The notes beneath the pieces are model-generated. The model was not told the origin of the DNA. It made no database searches and was given only the letters and a program-made list of their open reading frames with translations. Position numbers and translations under genes: made by a program. Shown piece after piece: positions 41,964 to 50,996 of a DNA stretch of 64,000 nt; position 1 is the stretch's first letter; every line of letters starts with the position of its first letter. The DNA is from Streptomyces sp. MJM8645 (GTDB lineage Bacteria; Actinomycetota; Actinomycetes; Streptomycetales; Streptomycetaceae), in assembly GCF_001625365.1 (NCBI RefSeq), contig NZ_LJJF01000001.1, positions 6,931,501-6,995,500 on the forward strand, in the 5' to 3' direction.

Positions 41964-42262
41964 CGGGTGGGGCTCCTTGCTGACGGGCGCCGGACCATCG
42001 GTTCGACCCGGACCAGTCACGTTTCTAAGCGACCGAGGTGACCGGGGCCGGGGAGTTCGATGACGATCCGATGGCCGCCAAGGGGCCCGGAGCTGTACAG
42101 ACAACTTGTCGGTCTGTCGGGCGGTGCGGGAGCCACCGTCAAGTCCGCGCCGGGGAAGCCGTGTCGGCCACGGGCGCGGGACGTGGCGGCGGATCCGTCA
42201 GGTCCGAGGGCCGGCCTGAACTGGTCCGGCGTCAGTGGCGTAGCCCTTCCAGCCGACGCCGG
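41964..42262. other. Intergenic region upstream of the phospholipase C
   Basis: 299 bases. It contains the PLC promoter region and, at 42097-42117, a minor inverted repeat (ACAGAC ... GTCTGT with GACAACTTGTC inside). I found no clear PHO box (GTTCACC repeats). No gene is seen. Confidence 0.5.
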
Positions 42263-45055
42263 TCACCGGGCGGCGGTGACGCCCGGGGTGAGGCGGAGTC
42301 GCTCGGGGCGGGACGGGGAGCGGAGGTCCTCCGGGGCGAGCAGGTCGCGGCGGGCCTGCCAGGCGAGCAGCCGCTCCAGGGCCTGCTGGTCGCGCTCGTC
42401 CGCCGTCCCGGCCGTGGCGCCCGGGCCGACCTCGCGCAGCAGGACGCGGGTCGGCTCGCCGTCCTCGCCCGGCATGACCTCCAGGACGGAGAACCACGAA
42501 CCGGGCGGGAACACCACCTCGGGCTCGCCGTCCTCGGCGATCACCGAGGTGCGGCGGCCGGTCGCGGACCACACCAGGAACTCGACCGGAGTCCCCGGTG
42601 CGACCTCCAACGCCGGCGTCCCGACCACCGGCGCGGGCTCCACCAGCAGCGTCCCCGGCACGTAGTGACGCAGCTCCTCCTCGCCCGCGTCGGCGCCCAG
42701 CAGCACGGCGCCCCGGTGGTTCGGCAGCCGCCGCAGGCCGGATCCCAGGCACGCCAGGTACGGGTCCAGCGGCCCGGAGCCCGGTCGGCGGGCCGCCACG
42801 ACCAGCTCGGTGTGCAGGACCGGGACGCCCGTGTCGACGTGGTGCAGGTAGACCGCCGCGAGGTCGCTCTTGAGGTCGTCCCGGGAGTGCGAGCGCAGTG
42901 CCGGCAGCCGCATGGCGACCTGCTCGGCGCGGCTGGCGCAGCGCTGGAAGTGCTCGCCCAGCAGCGCCCGGAAGGCGGTCCGCTCGGCGGCCGTGCTCGG
43001 GCGGCCGGAGACGGCGGTGCCGTCGGGGGCGAGGAGGCGGGCGCGGGTGGGGGCTTCGGGCTCCGGGGCGGGGGCGGGTTCGGGTTCGGGGGTGGGCTCG
43101 GGGTCGGGAGCCGGTTCGGGTTCGGGGACCGGTTCGGGCTCGGGCTCGGGTTCGAGGGTGGGCTCGGGGTCCGGGAGCGGGGCCGGTTCGGGCGTGGGTG
43201 CTTCGGCGGCGGGAGGTGTGGCCGGTTCGGGGATCTGCGGCTGGGCCTGGACCGGGGCCGGGGGCTCCGGGAGGGTGGCGGTGGCGGCGGTGAACTCTTC
43301 GTCCGGGGCGGGGACTTGGGCGTCGGGGTCGGCCGTGGCGGCGGTCTGGGTCCGGACCGCCGAGGCCGGCGGGATGGCCGCGGTGATGGTGGCGGCGGTG
43401 GCGAACTCTTTTTCGGGGGCCGGTCGTTGCGGGTCGACCGCGGCGGCCTGCACGGTGGCCGGCACGGCGGGCTGGGCGGGCTGGGTGGGCTGCGCCGCGG
43501 GGAGGAAGCTTCCGCGGCGTGCGCCGTCGATCAGCAGCTCGGGTGCGGCCGCACCGGGGGTGGTGAGCGCGGCGCGCAGCTCGTCCAGGACGGCGAGCAC
43601 CTCAGGCGGCACCGTTCGCCCGTCCGCGCCCGCGATCAGCAGCGGGTGGGCCGGGTCGGGGTCGCGCAGGCGGGGCCCGCGGTCCTGTGGCGGCTCCTCG
43701 GGGCGCAGCCACAGGCCGGCCGGCACGGCCTCCAACCGCCAGCCGGTGACCGGGGATTCGTAGAGGGCCGGTCCGCAGGCGGCCGGGCCGCCGGGGGTGG
43801 TGCGCCAGGCGGAGGCGACCACGCGGCGCCTGGTGGGGGAGGCGGTCAGCTCGGTCAGCCACGGTTCCCAGGTGGAGGTGCCGTCGGCGGCCAGCACGCG
43901 GGAGGAGAAGCCGCTGGTGGTGCGCATGGGCAGGCCGACGGCGGCCCGGAGGTCGTGGCCGAGTTCGGTGGCGAGCCCGGTGGCGAGGGCGGTGAGCGCG
44001 CCGGTGGCGGCCCAGGGGGCGCTGAGCAGCAGGTCGGCCTCGGGGCCGGGGAGCAGGCGGCGGAGCCGGGCGGCGAGCTCGGCGGCCGGGGGGAGGGGCG
44101 CGCCCGGGTGGCCGACGACGAGGATGACGGTGCCCTCGTCGGCGGTGGCCCTGGTGAGCGGGCCGGACGGCCCGTCGGGGTCGGGCTCGCTGCGGAACCA
44201 GTAGCCGTGCGGCAGCGCGGTGACCAGCGGGTCGGCGGGCGCGGCGGGCGGTGTGGGCGCGGCGGGCGGTGCGGCCTCGACGCGCCGGGCGGGGGCGGCG
44301 GGCTCCGGGGCCGCTGCGGCGGGGCCGGGTGCGGACACGGCGCCCAACGGAACGCCCCGTGCGGGCGCGGCCACGACGGGCGCGGCCACCGGAAGCTCCA
44401 GCACGGCGGTCTCCGCCATCGGACGCTCCATCACCACGGTCTCCGCGGCCGAGCCGGCCGAGCCGGTTGAGCCAGCCGAGCCGGCCGGTGCGGCGGTCGG
44501 CTCCGTCGGCAGCGGCCAGACCGGCCCGAGCCGGCGCACCTGTCCGGCCGGGGTGCAGAGCCACCAGGAGGACGGCGCGTCGTCCGTCGGCCCGCTGGTC
44601 AGCAGGGTGCCGTCGGGGCGGAGGGTGACCAGCCCGTCCGGGGCGACGACGCCGATGCCGGTCAGTTCGGCGATCCGTTCGGCGGGGCGGGGCCCGGTGT
44701 CCGGGGCGGTGGCCAGGCCGGAGGCGGCGAGGACGAGCGCGGTGGCGTCCCGGGCGGTGGCGGTGCGGGTCAGCTCGTCGAGCCGGCCGAACAGGACGGC
44801 CGGCGCGTCGGGGGCGGCGGCGAGGACGGTGACGGTCCGGGTGACGGCGGTGAGCCGGCCCAGCGCGGCGGTCATCGCGGCGGGCAGGGCCGCCGGGCCG
44901 GTGCCGTCCGCGCCGCCGGGGGCGATGACGAAGTGCGGGCCCACCTGGTGCAGGGCGGCGGGCCCAGCGGCGGGGGTGTTCCGACGGAAGGCCAGTCGGC
45001 GTTTCGCCGGGGCGGCGCCCGGCGCGTCCCCTGCCGCCTGCGCTGATGTGCTCAT
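42263..45055 (-). CDS. Large T7SS-associated protein with ADP-ribosyltransferase-like C-terminus
   Basis: 930 residues. The N-terminal region (PHFVIAPGGADGTGPAALPA) and a second related domain (LVTALPHGYWFRSEPDPDGP, GTVILVVGHPGAPLPPAAEL) are joined by Pro/Ala linkers. Residues about 620-670 are a Pro-Glu tract. The last 230 residues include RGAVLLGAD, YVPGTLLVEP, FLVWSATGRRTSV and GEPEVVFPPGSWFSVLEV, matching the R / (S/T)-x-S-x / E-x-E pattern of an ADP-ribosyltransferase fold, with E-P-E at about 843. The 107-base gap to eccC and same direction suggest an operon. The role in secretion is unknown. Confidence 0.75.
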   Translation of the reverse strand: MSTSAQAAGDAPGAAPAKRRLAFRRNTPAAGPAALHQVGPHFVIAPGGADGTGPAALPAAMTAALGRLTAVTRTVTVLAAAPDAPAVLFGRLDELTRTATARDATALVLAASGLATAPDTGPRPAERIAELTGIGVVAPDGLVTLRPDGTLLTSGPTDDAPSSWWLCTPAGQVRRLGPVWPLPTEPTAAPAGSAGSTGSAGSAAETVVMERPMAETAVLELPVAAPVVAAPARGVPLGAVSAPGPAAAAPEPAAPARRVEAAPPAAPTPPAAPADPLVTALPHGYWFRSEPDPDGPSGPLTRATADEGTVILVVGHPGAPLPPAAELAARLRRLLPGPEADLLLSAPWAATGALTALATGLATELGHDLRAAVGLPMRTTSGFSSRVLAADGTSTWEPWLTELTASPTRRRVVASAWRTTPGGPAACGPALYESPVTGWRLEAVPAGLWLRPEEPPQDRGPRLRDPDPAHPLLIAGADGRTVPPEVLAVLDELRAALTTPGAAAPELLIDGARRGSFLPAAQPTQPAQPAVPATVQAAAVDPQRPAPEKEFATAATITAAIPPASAVRTQTAATADPDAQVPAPDEEFTAATATLPEPPAPVQAQPQIPEPATPPAAEAPTPEPAPLPDPEPTLEPEPEPEPVPEPEPAPDPEPTPEPEPAPAPEPEAPTRARLLAPDGTAVSGRPSTAAERTAFRALLGEHFQRCASRAEQVAMRLPALRSHSRDDLKSDLAAVYLHHVDTGVPVLHTELVVAARRPGSGPLDPYLACLGSGLRRLPNHRGAVLLGADAGEEELRHYVPGTLLVEPAPVVGTPALEVAPGTPVEFLVWSATGRRTSVIAEDGEPEVVFPPGSWFSVLEVMPGEDGEPTRVLLREVGPGATAGTADERDQQALERLLAWQARRDLLAPEDLRSPSRPERLRLTPGVTAAR

Positions 45056-45161
45056 CGTCCCGCCCGCCCTCCGTCCGCGCGGCCGCGTCTGCCGCACGTG
45101 TCACCAGGCTCTACGGCCGCCTCGCCTCGCCGGGTTCACCGGCTCGCCCGGCTCGCCCGAC

Positions 45162-48100
45162 TCACCCCTCGTCCCCGTCCTCCGCCATGACGGCGGTCTG
45201 CACCTGGACCGTGCGCCGGCGGGTGATGTGCAGGCCGCGCCCGGCCGGGAAGGCGCGGGGCTTGGTGGAGCCGAACAGGAAGCCCTCGCTGGGCGGGCAG
45301 GACAGCAGCACCACCGGGGTGTTGACCTCCTCCAGCTTGCGCAGGAGCTGGTCGGAGGAGGCCCGCCCGATGCCGTTGGCGCTGCGGGCGACGATCAGGT
45401 GCAGGCCGAGCTCGGCGCCCTGCGCCAAGTAGTCGAGCAGCGGCGCGAAGGGGTGGGCGTTGAGGCCGCCGGGGGAGCCGGAGACCAGTTCGTAGTCGTC
45501 GACCACGATGAAGAGTTCGGGCCCCTGCCACCAGTCGCGCAGCCGCAGCCGGGCCGGGGCGATGTCGGCGCCGGGCAACCGGTTGGCCATGGCGCGGGCG
45601 GCGCCGTCGACGATCTGGCGCAGCACGTCGACGCTGACGGCGTGGCCGAGCCGGTACTCCTCGGGCACCGCGTCCTGGAGGACCCGGCGGTAGTCGATGA
45701 GCATGATCCGGGCCTCGTCGGGCCGGTACGCACTGGTGATGCCGGCGGCGACGAGCTTCAGCAGGTTGGTCTTGCCGGCCTCGCTGTCGCCGACGACCAG
45801 CAGGTGCGGGGTCTCCTCGAAGTCGTGCCACAGCGGGGTGAGTGAGACGTCCTGGAGACCGAGCGGGATGCGCAGCCGGCCTTCGGGGGCGGGCAGGGCG
45901 GCGGCGGGCAGTTGCAGCGGCAGCATCCGGATCTCGGGTGCGCGCGGGCCGGTCCAGTGGTCGGCGACGGCGTCGACCAGGTCGGCGACGCCTTCGCCGA
46001 GGTCGGTGGAGGTGCCGCTGCCGTCCAGCCGGGGCAGGGCGGTGAGGAAGTGCATCTGGTCGGAGGTGAGGCCCCGGCCGGGGATGTTCGGGACGGTGGC
46101 GGCGGCCCGCATGTTGACGGCGGAGTCGACGGCGTCGCCGAGGCGCAGTTCGAAGCGGGTGCCGAAGAGGTCGCGCAGGGCGCTGGTGACCTCGCCCCAG
46201 CGGGTGGTGCCGACGATCAGGTGGATGCCGTAGTTGAGGCCGCGCTGGGCGATCAGGGTGAGGGCGGGGGCGAGGTCGGGGAACTCCTGGCGGATCGTGT
46301 TCCAGCCGTCGATGACCAGGAAGACGTCGCCGTACGGCTCGTCGGGCAGTTCGCCGGCCGCGCGGCGCCGGCGGAAGGCGGAGACGGAGTCGATGCCGTG
46401 TTCGGCGAAGCGCTGCTCGCGTTGGTTCAGGATGCTGTTGACCTCGGCGATGGTGCGCAGCACCCGCTCGGGGTCGTGCCGCCCGGTGATGCCGCCGACG
46501 TGCGGCAGGCCGCGCAGCGAGGACAGCGTGCCGCCGCCGAAGTCCAGGCAGTAGAACTGCACTTCGCCCGGGGTGTGGGTGAGGGCGAGGGCGGTGATCA
46601 GGGTGCGCAGCAGCGTGCTCTTGCCGCTCTGCGGGCCGCCGGCGATGCCGACGTGGCCGCCGGCGCCGGAGAGGTCGGCGGTGAGCAGGTCGCGGATCTG
46701 CTGGAAGGGGCGGTCGATGACGCCGATGGGGACGGTCAGGGTGCCGCGGTCGGCGTCACTCTCGGTGGTGAGGCCGTGCTCGGGGTGCGGGGCGAGGGGC
46801 GGCAGCAGCTGGTCGAGGGTGGGCGGGACGCCCAGCGGCGGCAGCCACACCTGGTAGGCGGGCGGGCCGGCGTCGGTGAGCTTCTCGGCGGCGAGGTCGA
46901 GCAGGGTGTGCGTCTGCTCCGGCGTCTCCTCGGGCTCCTCGGCGGCCGGCAGGGCGACGGGCTGACGCGGCGCCACGTAGGTGGTGCCGTACCGGGCGAC
47001 CTGGCCGGCCGCGGCCTCCTGGCGGGCGGTGGCGGGGCGCCGGGCCCGGTAGGGGCCGGAGACGTACGCGGCCTTGAAGCGGGTCAGGGTGGCGATGTCG
47101 CTGCGGAGGAAGCCGTTGCCGGGCTGGGAGGGCAGCTGGTAGGCGTCGGGGACGCCGAGGACGCCCCGGCTCTCCATCGCGGAGAAGGTCCGCAGGCCGA
47201 TCCGGTAGGACAGGTGCGACTCCAGGGCGTGCATCCGGCCTTCGTCCAGGCGCTGGGAGGCCAGCAGCAGGTGCACGCCGAGGGACCGGCCGAGGCGGCC
47301 GATCATGATGAAGAGCTCCATGAAGTCGCGGTGCGCGGCGAGCAGTTCGCTGAACTCGTCGACCACGACGAACAGGGTGGGCAGCGGGTCCAGTGGGGTG
47401 CCGGCGGCGCGGGCGGTCTCGTAGTCGAGCAGCGAGCTGTAGTTGCCGGCGGAGCGCAGCAGTTCCTGGCGGCGGACGAGCTCGCCGTGCAGGGCGTCGC
47501 GCATCCGGTCGACCAGGGCGGCTTCGTCGGCGAGGTTGGTGATCACCGCCGAGGTGTGCGGCAGCCGGTCGAGGCCGAGGAAGGTCGCGCCGCCCTTGAA
47601 GTCGACCAGGACGAAGTTGAGCACTTCGGAGGAGTGGGTGAGGGCCAGCGACAGCACCAGGGTGCGCAGCAGCTCGGACTTGCCGGATCCGGTCGCGCCG
47701 ATCAGCATGCCGTGCGGGCCCATGCCGCCCTGGGCGGACTCCTTGATGTCCAGTTCGACGGGCGTGCCGTCGCCGGAGACGCCGAGCGGCACCCGCAGCC
47801 GGTCGCGGACGCCCCGCCCGGCCCAGCCCTGGGCGATCTCGTGCCGGTGCAGGTCGCGGATGCCGAGCAGGGAGGCGAGGTCGTAGTCGGTGGCCAGCGG
47901 CTCCCCGGCCTCCGACGAGTCTCCGATCCGGTAGGGGGCGAGCTGGGCGGCCAGCCGGCGGGCGACCGTCGTGGACAGGGCGTCGGGCCGGCCGAGGTCG
48001 GTGACGTCGTCCCGGTGGTTGCGGTCGGCGCCGATCATGGCGAGCCGGCCGTCCTCGATCCGCAGCCGCAGCCGGAAGCGCAGCGGCTTCCAGTCGAGGG

Positions 48101-49145
48101 TGTCGCCGAGGTCGAGCAGGACGGCGTTGCGCCAGCCGGCCAGCGCGGCCCGGCTGGTGGCCCCGGCCTGCGGGCCGTCCAGCACGATCACGGTGAACGG
48201 CTCGTCCCGGCCGGGCTGGCTCTCCGGCTCGAACGGGGGCCGGCCGGCGAACTCGTCGCCGAGCAGCTGCTCGACCTCCACCACGGATCCGGCCACCAGC
48301 CGCACCGGACCGACGCCGTCGGTGTCCTCCGGGTGCAGGGCGTGCGGCAGCCACTTGGTCCACTCCCACTCGGCCTGGTGCTCGGCGTCGGTGACGACGG
48401 CGATCCGCAGTTCGTCGGGGGCGTGGAAGAGCGCCAGCTGCGCCAGCATGGCGCGGGCCAGGGCGCGGGTCGCGGCCCGGTCGTCGCCGCGCAGCAGGAC
48501 CTGCGCGTACCCGCGCAGGTAGACGGCGATGGGCTGGTCGGCGACGGTGCCGTAGGCGTTGATGAAGCGGCGCAGCGCGTGCGCGCACAGCGGCTCCAGG
48601 TCCTCCACCGGCTTGGTGGACAGCGGCGCCAGCCGCACCGCGAGCCGCTGGTGGCCGAGGCCGATCCGGACGTCGCCGAAGTCGGGGTGGGTGCTGCGCC
48701 GCTCCCACAGCCGGGAAGTGCGGGCGAGCGAGCCGAGCGCGTCGGGGGCGGGGTGGCGCCAGGCCAGCGCCTCCTGCTGGCGGGCGATGTGGCCGCGCAC
48801 CTGGCGGCGGACCTGGGAGAGGTAGCGCAGGTAGTCCCGGCGTTCGGCGCGCAGTTCCCGCTTGCGGTCGCTGGCGCCGCGGATCAGCTGGGTGACCAGC
48901 ATGCCGACGGCGGACAGCGCCATCATGCCGATCGCGACGTAGGTCAGGATGCCGCCGCTGTCGCCGGGGCGCAGGAAGATGAACACCATCGAGAGCGAGC
49001 TGAGCGCCATCGGCGCCATGGCGATCATGTTCGACATGCCGCTCTGCGCCTCGGGGAGGACGGGCGGCTCCTGCAACTGGATCTCGCCGTCGGGCATCGC
49101 CGGGCCAGGGCGCCGCGGCGGACGGTTGACCAGCACCACACTCAA
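45162..49145 (-). CDS. eccC: Type VII secretion motor ATPase EccC (fused EccCa-EccCb)
   Basis: 1327 residues. N-terminal LSVVLVNRPPRRPGPAMPDG, two membrane helices, then three FtsK/SpoIIIE-type ATPase modules with P-loops GATGSGKS (about 482), GGPQSGKS (about 835) and GDSEAGKT (about 1117), and Walker B regions LFVVVDEFSELL, VFLVIDGWNTI, LFIVVDDYELV. This is the full motor in one chain. I chose the TTG at 49145: GAGGAG lies 7 bases upstream and the encoded start (L/M-S-V-V-L-V-x-R-P-P-R) matches EccC proteins. The motor recognises Esx-type substrates through ATPase 3 in other species. Confidence 0.95.
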   Translation of the reverse strand: MSVVLVNRPPRRPGPAMPDGEIQLQEPPVLPEAQSGMSNMIAMAPMALSSLSMVFIFLRPGDSGGILTYVAIGMMALSAVGMLVTQLIRGASDRKRELRAERRDYLRYLSQVRRQVRGHIARQQEALAWRHPAPDALGSLARTSRLWERRSTHPDFGDVRIGLGHQRLAVRLAPLSTKPVEDLEPLCAHALRRFINAYGTVADQPIAVYLRGYAQVLLRGDDRAATRALARAMLAQLALFHAPDELRIAVVTDAEHQAEWEWTKWLPHALHPEDTDGVGPVRLVAGSVVEVEQLLGDEFAGRPPFEPESQPGRDEPFTVIVLDGPQAGATSRAALAGWRNAVLLDLGDTLDWKPLRFRLRLRIEDGRLAMIGADRNHRDDVTDLGRPDALSTTVARRLAAQLAPYRIGDSSEAGEPLATDYDLASLLGIRDLHRHEIAQGWAGRGVRDRLRVPLGVSGDGTPVELDIKESAQGGMGPHGMLIGATGSGKSELLRTLVLSLALTHSSEVLNFVLVDFKGGATFLGLDRLPHTSAVITNLADEAALVDRMRDALHGELVRRQELLRSAGNYSSLLDYETARAAGTPLDPLPTLFVVVDEFSELLAAHRDFMELFIMIGRLGRSLGVHLLLASQRLDEGRMHALESHLSYRIGLRTFSAMESRGVLGVPDAYQLPSQPGNGFLRSDIATLTRFKAAYVSGPYRARRPATARQEAAAGQVARYGTTYVAPRQPVALPAAEEPEETPEQTHTLLDLAAEKLTDAGPPAYQVWLPPLGVPPTLDQLLPPLAPHPEHGLTTESDADRGTLTVPIGVIDRPFQQIRDLLTADLSGAGGHVGIAGGPQSGKSTLLRTLITALALTHTPGEVQFYCLDFGGGTLSSLRGLPHVGGITGRHDPERVLRTIAEVNSILNQREQRFAEHGIDSVSAFRRRRAAGELPDEPYGDVFLVIDGWNTIRQEFPDLAPALTLIAQRGLNYGIHLIVGTTRWGEVTSALRDLFGTRFELRLGDAVDSAVNMRAAATVPNIPGRGLTSDQMHFLTALPRLDGSGTSTDLGEGVADLVDAVADHWTGPRAPEIRMLPLQLPAAALPAPEGRLRIPLGLQDVSLTPLWHDFEETPHLLVVGDSEAGKTNLLKLVAAGITSAYRPDEARIMLIDYRRVLQDAVPEEYRLGHAVSVDVLRQIVDGAARAMANRLPGADIAPARLRLRDWWQGPELFIVVDDYELVSGSPGGLNAHPFAPLLDYLAQGAELGLHLIVARSANGIGRASSDQLLRKLEEVNTPVVLLSCPPSEGFLFGSTKPRAFPAGRGLHITRRRTVQVQTAVMAEDGDEG

Positions 49146-49471
49146 CGAAGGGCTCCTCGCGCAGGGGAACGGCCGCTCACTGCGTCGGCGGCCCGGGACG
49201 CGCACCGTCCACCCGGGACGACGGGCGGCGGGCCCGGCCGGGTTCACCCGGTTCGGCGGGGCGGGCGCGGCGCCGACGCCGAGGACGGCCGTGAACGGCT
49301 GTGAACGCCCGCGGACGGCCGCCGCGAAACGGATTCCGGCAGGCGGTGAACCCTGCGGGCCCCGCCGTCCGTGCCTCCTGGTGAGGTGACGCCCGGGCTC
49401 GTCCATCCCCCAGGCGCCCCCGGGCCGTCACCTCGCCATGCCGTTCGGAGGCCAGGGCAAAAGGGAGAAGT
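49146..49471. promoter_or_regulatory. Divergent eccC/eccD promoter region with inverted repeat
   Basis: 326 bases between two divergent T7SS operons, without a gene. GAGGTGACGCCCGGG (49383-49397) and CCCGGGCCGTCACCTC (49419-49434) form a 15-base inverted repeat with one extra C, 38-89 bases upstream of the eccD start. It may be an operator or a leader hairpin. Confidence 0.6.
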
Positions 49472-50863
49472 GTGAACGGGAGCGCGAACGGGACCGCCGT
49501 CGCCGGACTGTGCCGACTGAGGTTCCGAACGCCCGAGGCGGTCCTGGAACTCGCCGTCCCCGCCGACGTACCGCTGGCCGACCTGCTGCCGGCCGTCCTC
49601 GCGCACGCCGGCCCCGAGCTGGAGGAACAGGGCGTCGAGCACGACGGCTGGGTCCTGCAGCGCCTCGGCGGCCCGCCGCTGGACGAGGAGCTCGGCGCCG
49701 ACGCGCTCGACCTGCACGACGGCGACGAGCTGTACCTGCGCCCGCGCCGCGACGCCCTGCCCGAGGTGCACTACGACGACCTGGCCGACGGCGTCGCCAC
49801 CGGCATGCGGGCCCGCTCCGACACCTGGCGCCCGGTGCTCACCCACCACGTGGCGCTCGGACTGGCCGTGGCCGTCCTGGCCGGCGGGCTCGCCGTGCTG
49901 CTGCTCCCCGGCCCGGAGCAGACCCGTGCCCTTGCTGCCGCCGTCACCGGCCTGCTCCTGCTGCTGGGTGCGCTGAGCGCCTCCCGGGCGGTCGGCGACG
50001 CCGGCGCGGGCACCGCGCTCGGTGCCATGGCGGTGCCCTACCTCGCGATGGCCGGGGCCCTGCTGCCGGCCGGCGGCGGGGCCGGTGCGGTCGGCGCCCG
50101 GATGCTGGCGGGCGGCTGCGCGGCCGCCGGTGCGGCGGTGCTGGCGCTGGCCGCCGTCGGCTGCTCGGCGCCGCTGTTCCTCGGCGCGGTGCTGTTCGCC
50201 CTGTACGTCATGGTGGCGGGCGGGCTGACGCTGGGCGGGGAGGACGGCCCGCAGGTGGCGGCCGTGCTGGCGGTGCTCGCGGTGATCCTCGGGGCGTTCG
50301 TCCCCGGGATCTGCTTCCGCCTGTCCGGGCTGCGGCTGCCCGCGCTGCCGCGAAACGCCGAGGAGCTCCAGGAGGGCATCGCGCCCGTCCCGAGCGCCAC
50401 CGTACGCAGCCGCAGCGATGTCGCCGACGGCTTCCTGACGGCCTTCCACCTGGCGCTCGGCACGGTCCTCACGGGATGCCTGACCCTGGTGGCCGGCGAA
50501 TCCGGCTGGGCGGCCACGGCCCTGACGGTGACCCTGTCCGTCCTGCTGCTGCTGCACTCCCGGGCGATCGGCAGCATCCCGCAGCGGCTGTCCGTCCTCC
50601 TGCCCGGCGCCTACGGCCTGGCGCTGCTGCTCGGCCACCTGGCCGTCGGCGAGCGGAGCGGCGGGCGCCTGCTGGTGCTGGTCGGCCTGCTCGCCCTGGC
50701 GGCCGCCCTCGCGGTGGTCTCCTGGACGATCCCCGGGCGCCGGCTGCTGCCCTACTGGGGCCGGGCCGCGGACCTGCTGCACACCACCGCGGGGATGGCC
50801 GTGATCCCGCTGGCGCTGGCCGTGGCCGGGGTCTACCACGAGCTGCGGGCCCTGGCCGGCTGA
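49472..50863 (+). CDS. eccD: Type VII secretion membrane channel protein EccD
   Basis: 463 residues. A ubiquitin-like (YukD) N-terminus (CRLRFRTPEAVLELAVPADV, VPLADLLPAVLAHAG, GDELYLRPRRDALPEV) precedes about 11 hydrophobic membrane segments (for example THHVALGLAVAVLAGGLAVL). This matches EccD of ESX systems, which forms the membrane pore ring. GTG 49472 start. It is the first gene of the rightward T7SS operon; eccB follows after 133 bases containing imperfect repeats. Confidence 0.93.
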   Translation: MNGSANGTAVAGLCRLRFRTPEAVLELAVPADVPLADLLPAVLAHAGPELEEQGVEHDGWVLQRLGGPPLDEELGADALDLHDGDELYLRPRRDALPEVHYDDLADGVATGMRARSDTWRPVLTHHVALGLAVAVLAGGLAVLLLPGPEQTRALAAAVTGLLLLLGALSASRAVGDAGAGTALGAMAVPYLAMAGALLPAGGGAGAVGARMLAGGCAAAGAAVLALAAVGCSAPLFLGAVLFALYVMVAGGLTLGGEDGPQVAAVLAVLAVILGAFVPGICFRLSGLRLPALPRNAEELQEGIAPVPSATVRSRSDVADGFLTAFHLALGTVLTGCLTLVAGESGWAATALTVTLSVLLLLHSRAIGSIPQRLSVLLPGAYGLALLLGHLAVGERSGGRLLVLVGLLALAAALAVVSWTIPGRRLLPYWGRAADLLHTTAGMAVIPLALAVAGVYHELRALAG

Positions 50864-50867
50864 GCCG

Positions 50868-50985
50868 GACCCTGACGGCCCCGCACCTCCCGCCGCCGGA
50901 CCCTGGCGGCCCCGCACATCCCGCCGCCCGGCCCGGCACCTTGCGCCGTGCGCCGCCCGGCCCCGCACCTTCCGCCGCCCCGAGG
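50868..50985. repeat. Imperfect tandem repeats between eccD and eccB
   Basis: Four degenerate copies of roughly 22-31 bases, for example CGGACCCTGACGGCCCCGCA followed by CCTCCCGCCGC, then CGGACCCTGGCGGCCCCGCA followed by CATCCCGCCGC. They occupy nearly the whole gap. Confidence 0.75.
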
Positions 50986-50996
50986 AGAACCACGAG

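Noticed and set aside
38781..42041. A 1086-residue plus-strand frame opposite the phospholipase C
   Set aside because: Antisense shadow rich in Gly/Arg/Val. The minus strand has a Tat signal and full PLC motifs.
42038..42262. A coding start between the PLC and the ART-like gene
   Set aside because: The frame is the start of a long shadow opposite the ART-like gene with no domain.
45912..49304. A 1130-residue plus-strand frame opposite eccC
   Set aside because: Antisense shadow; the minus strand carries three clear ATPase modules.
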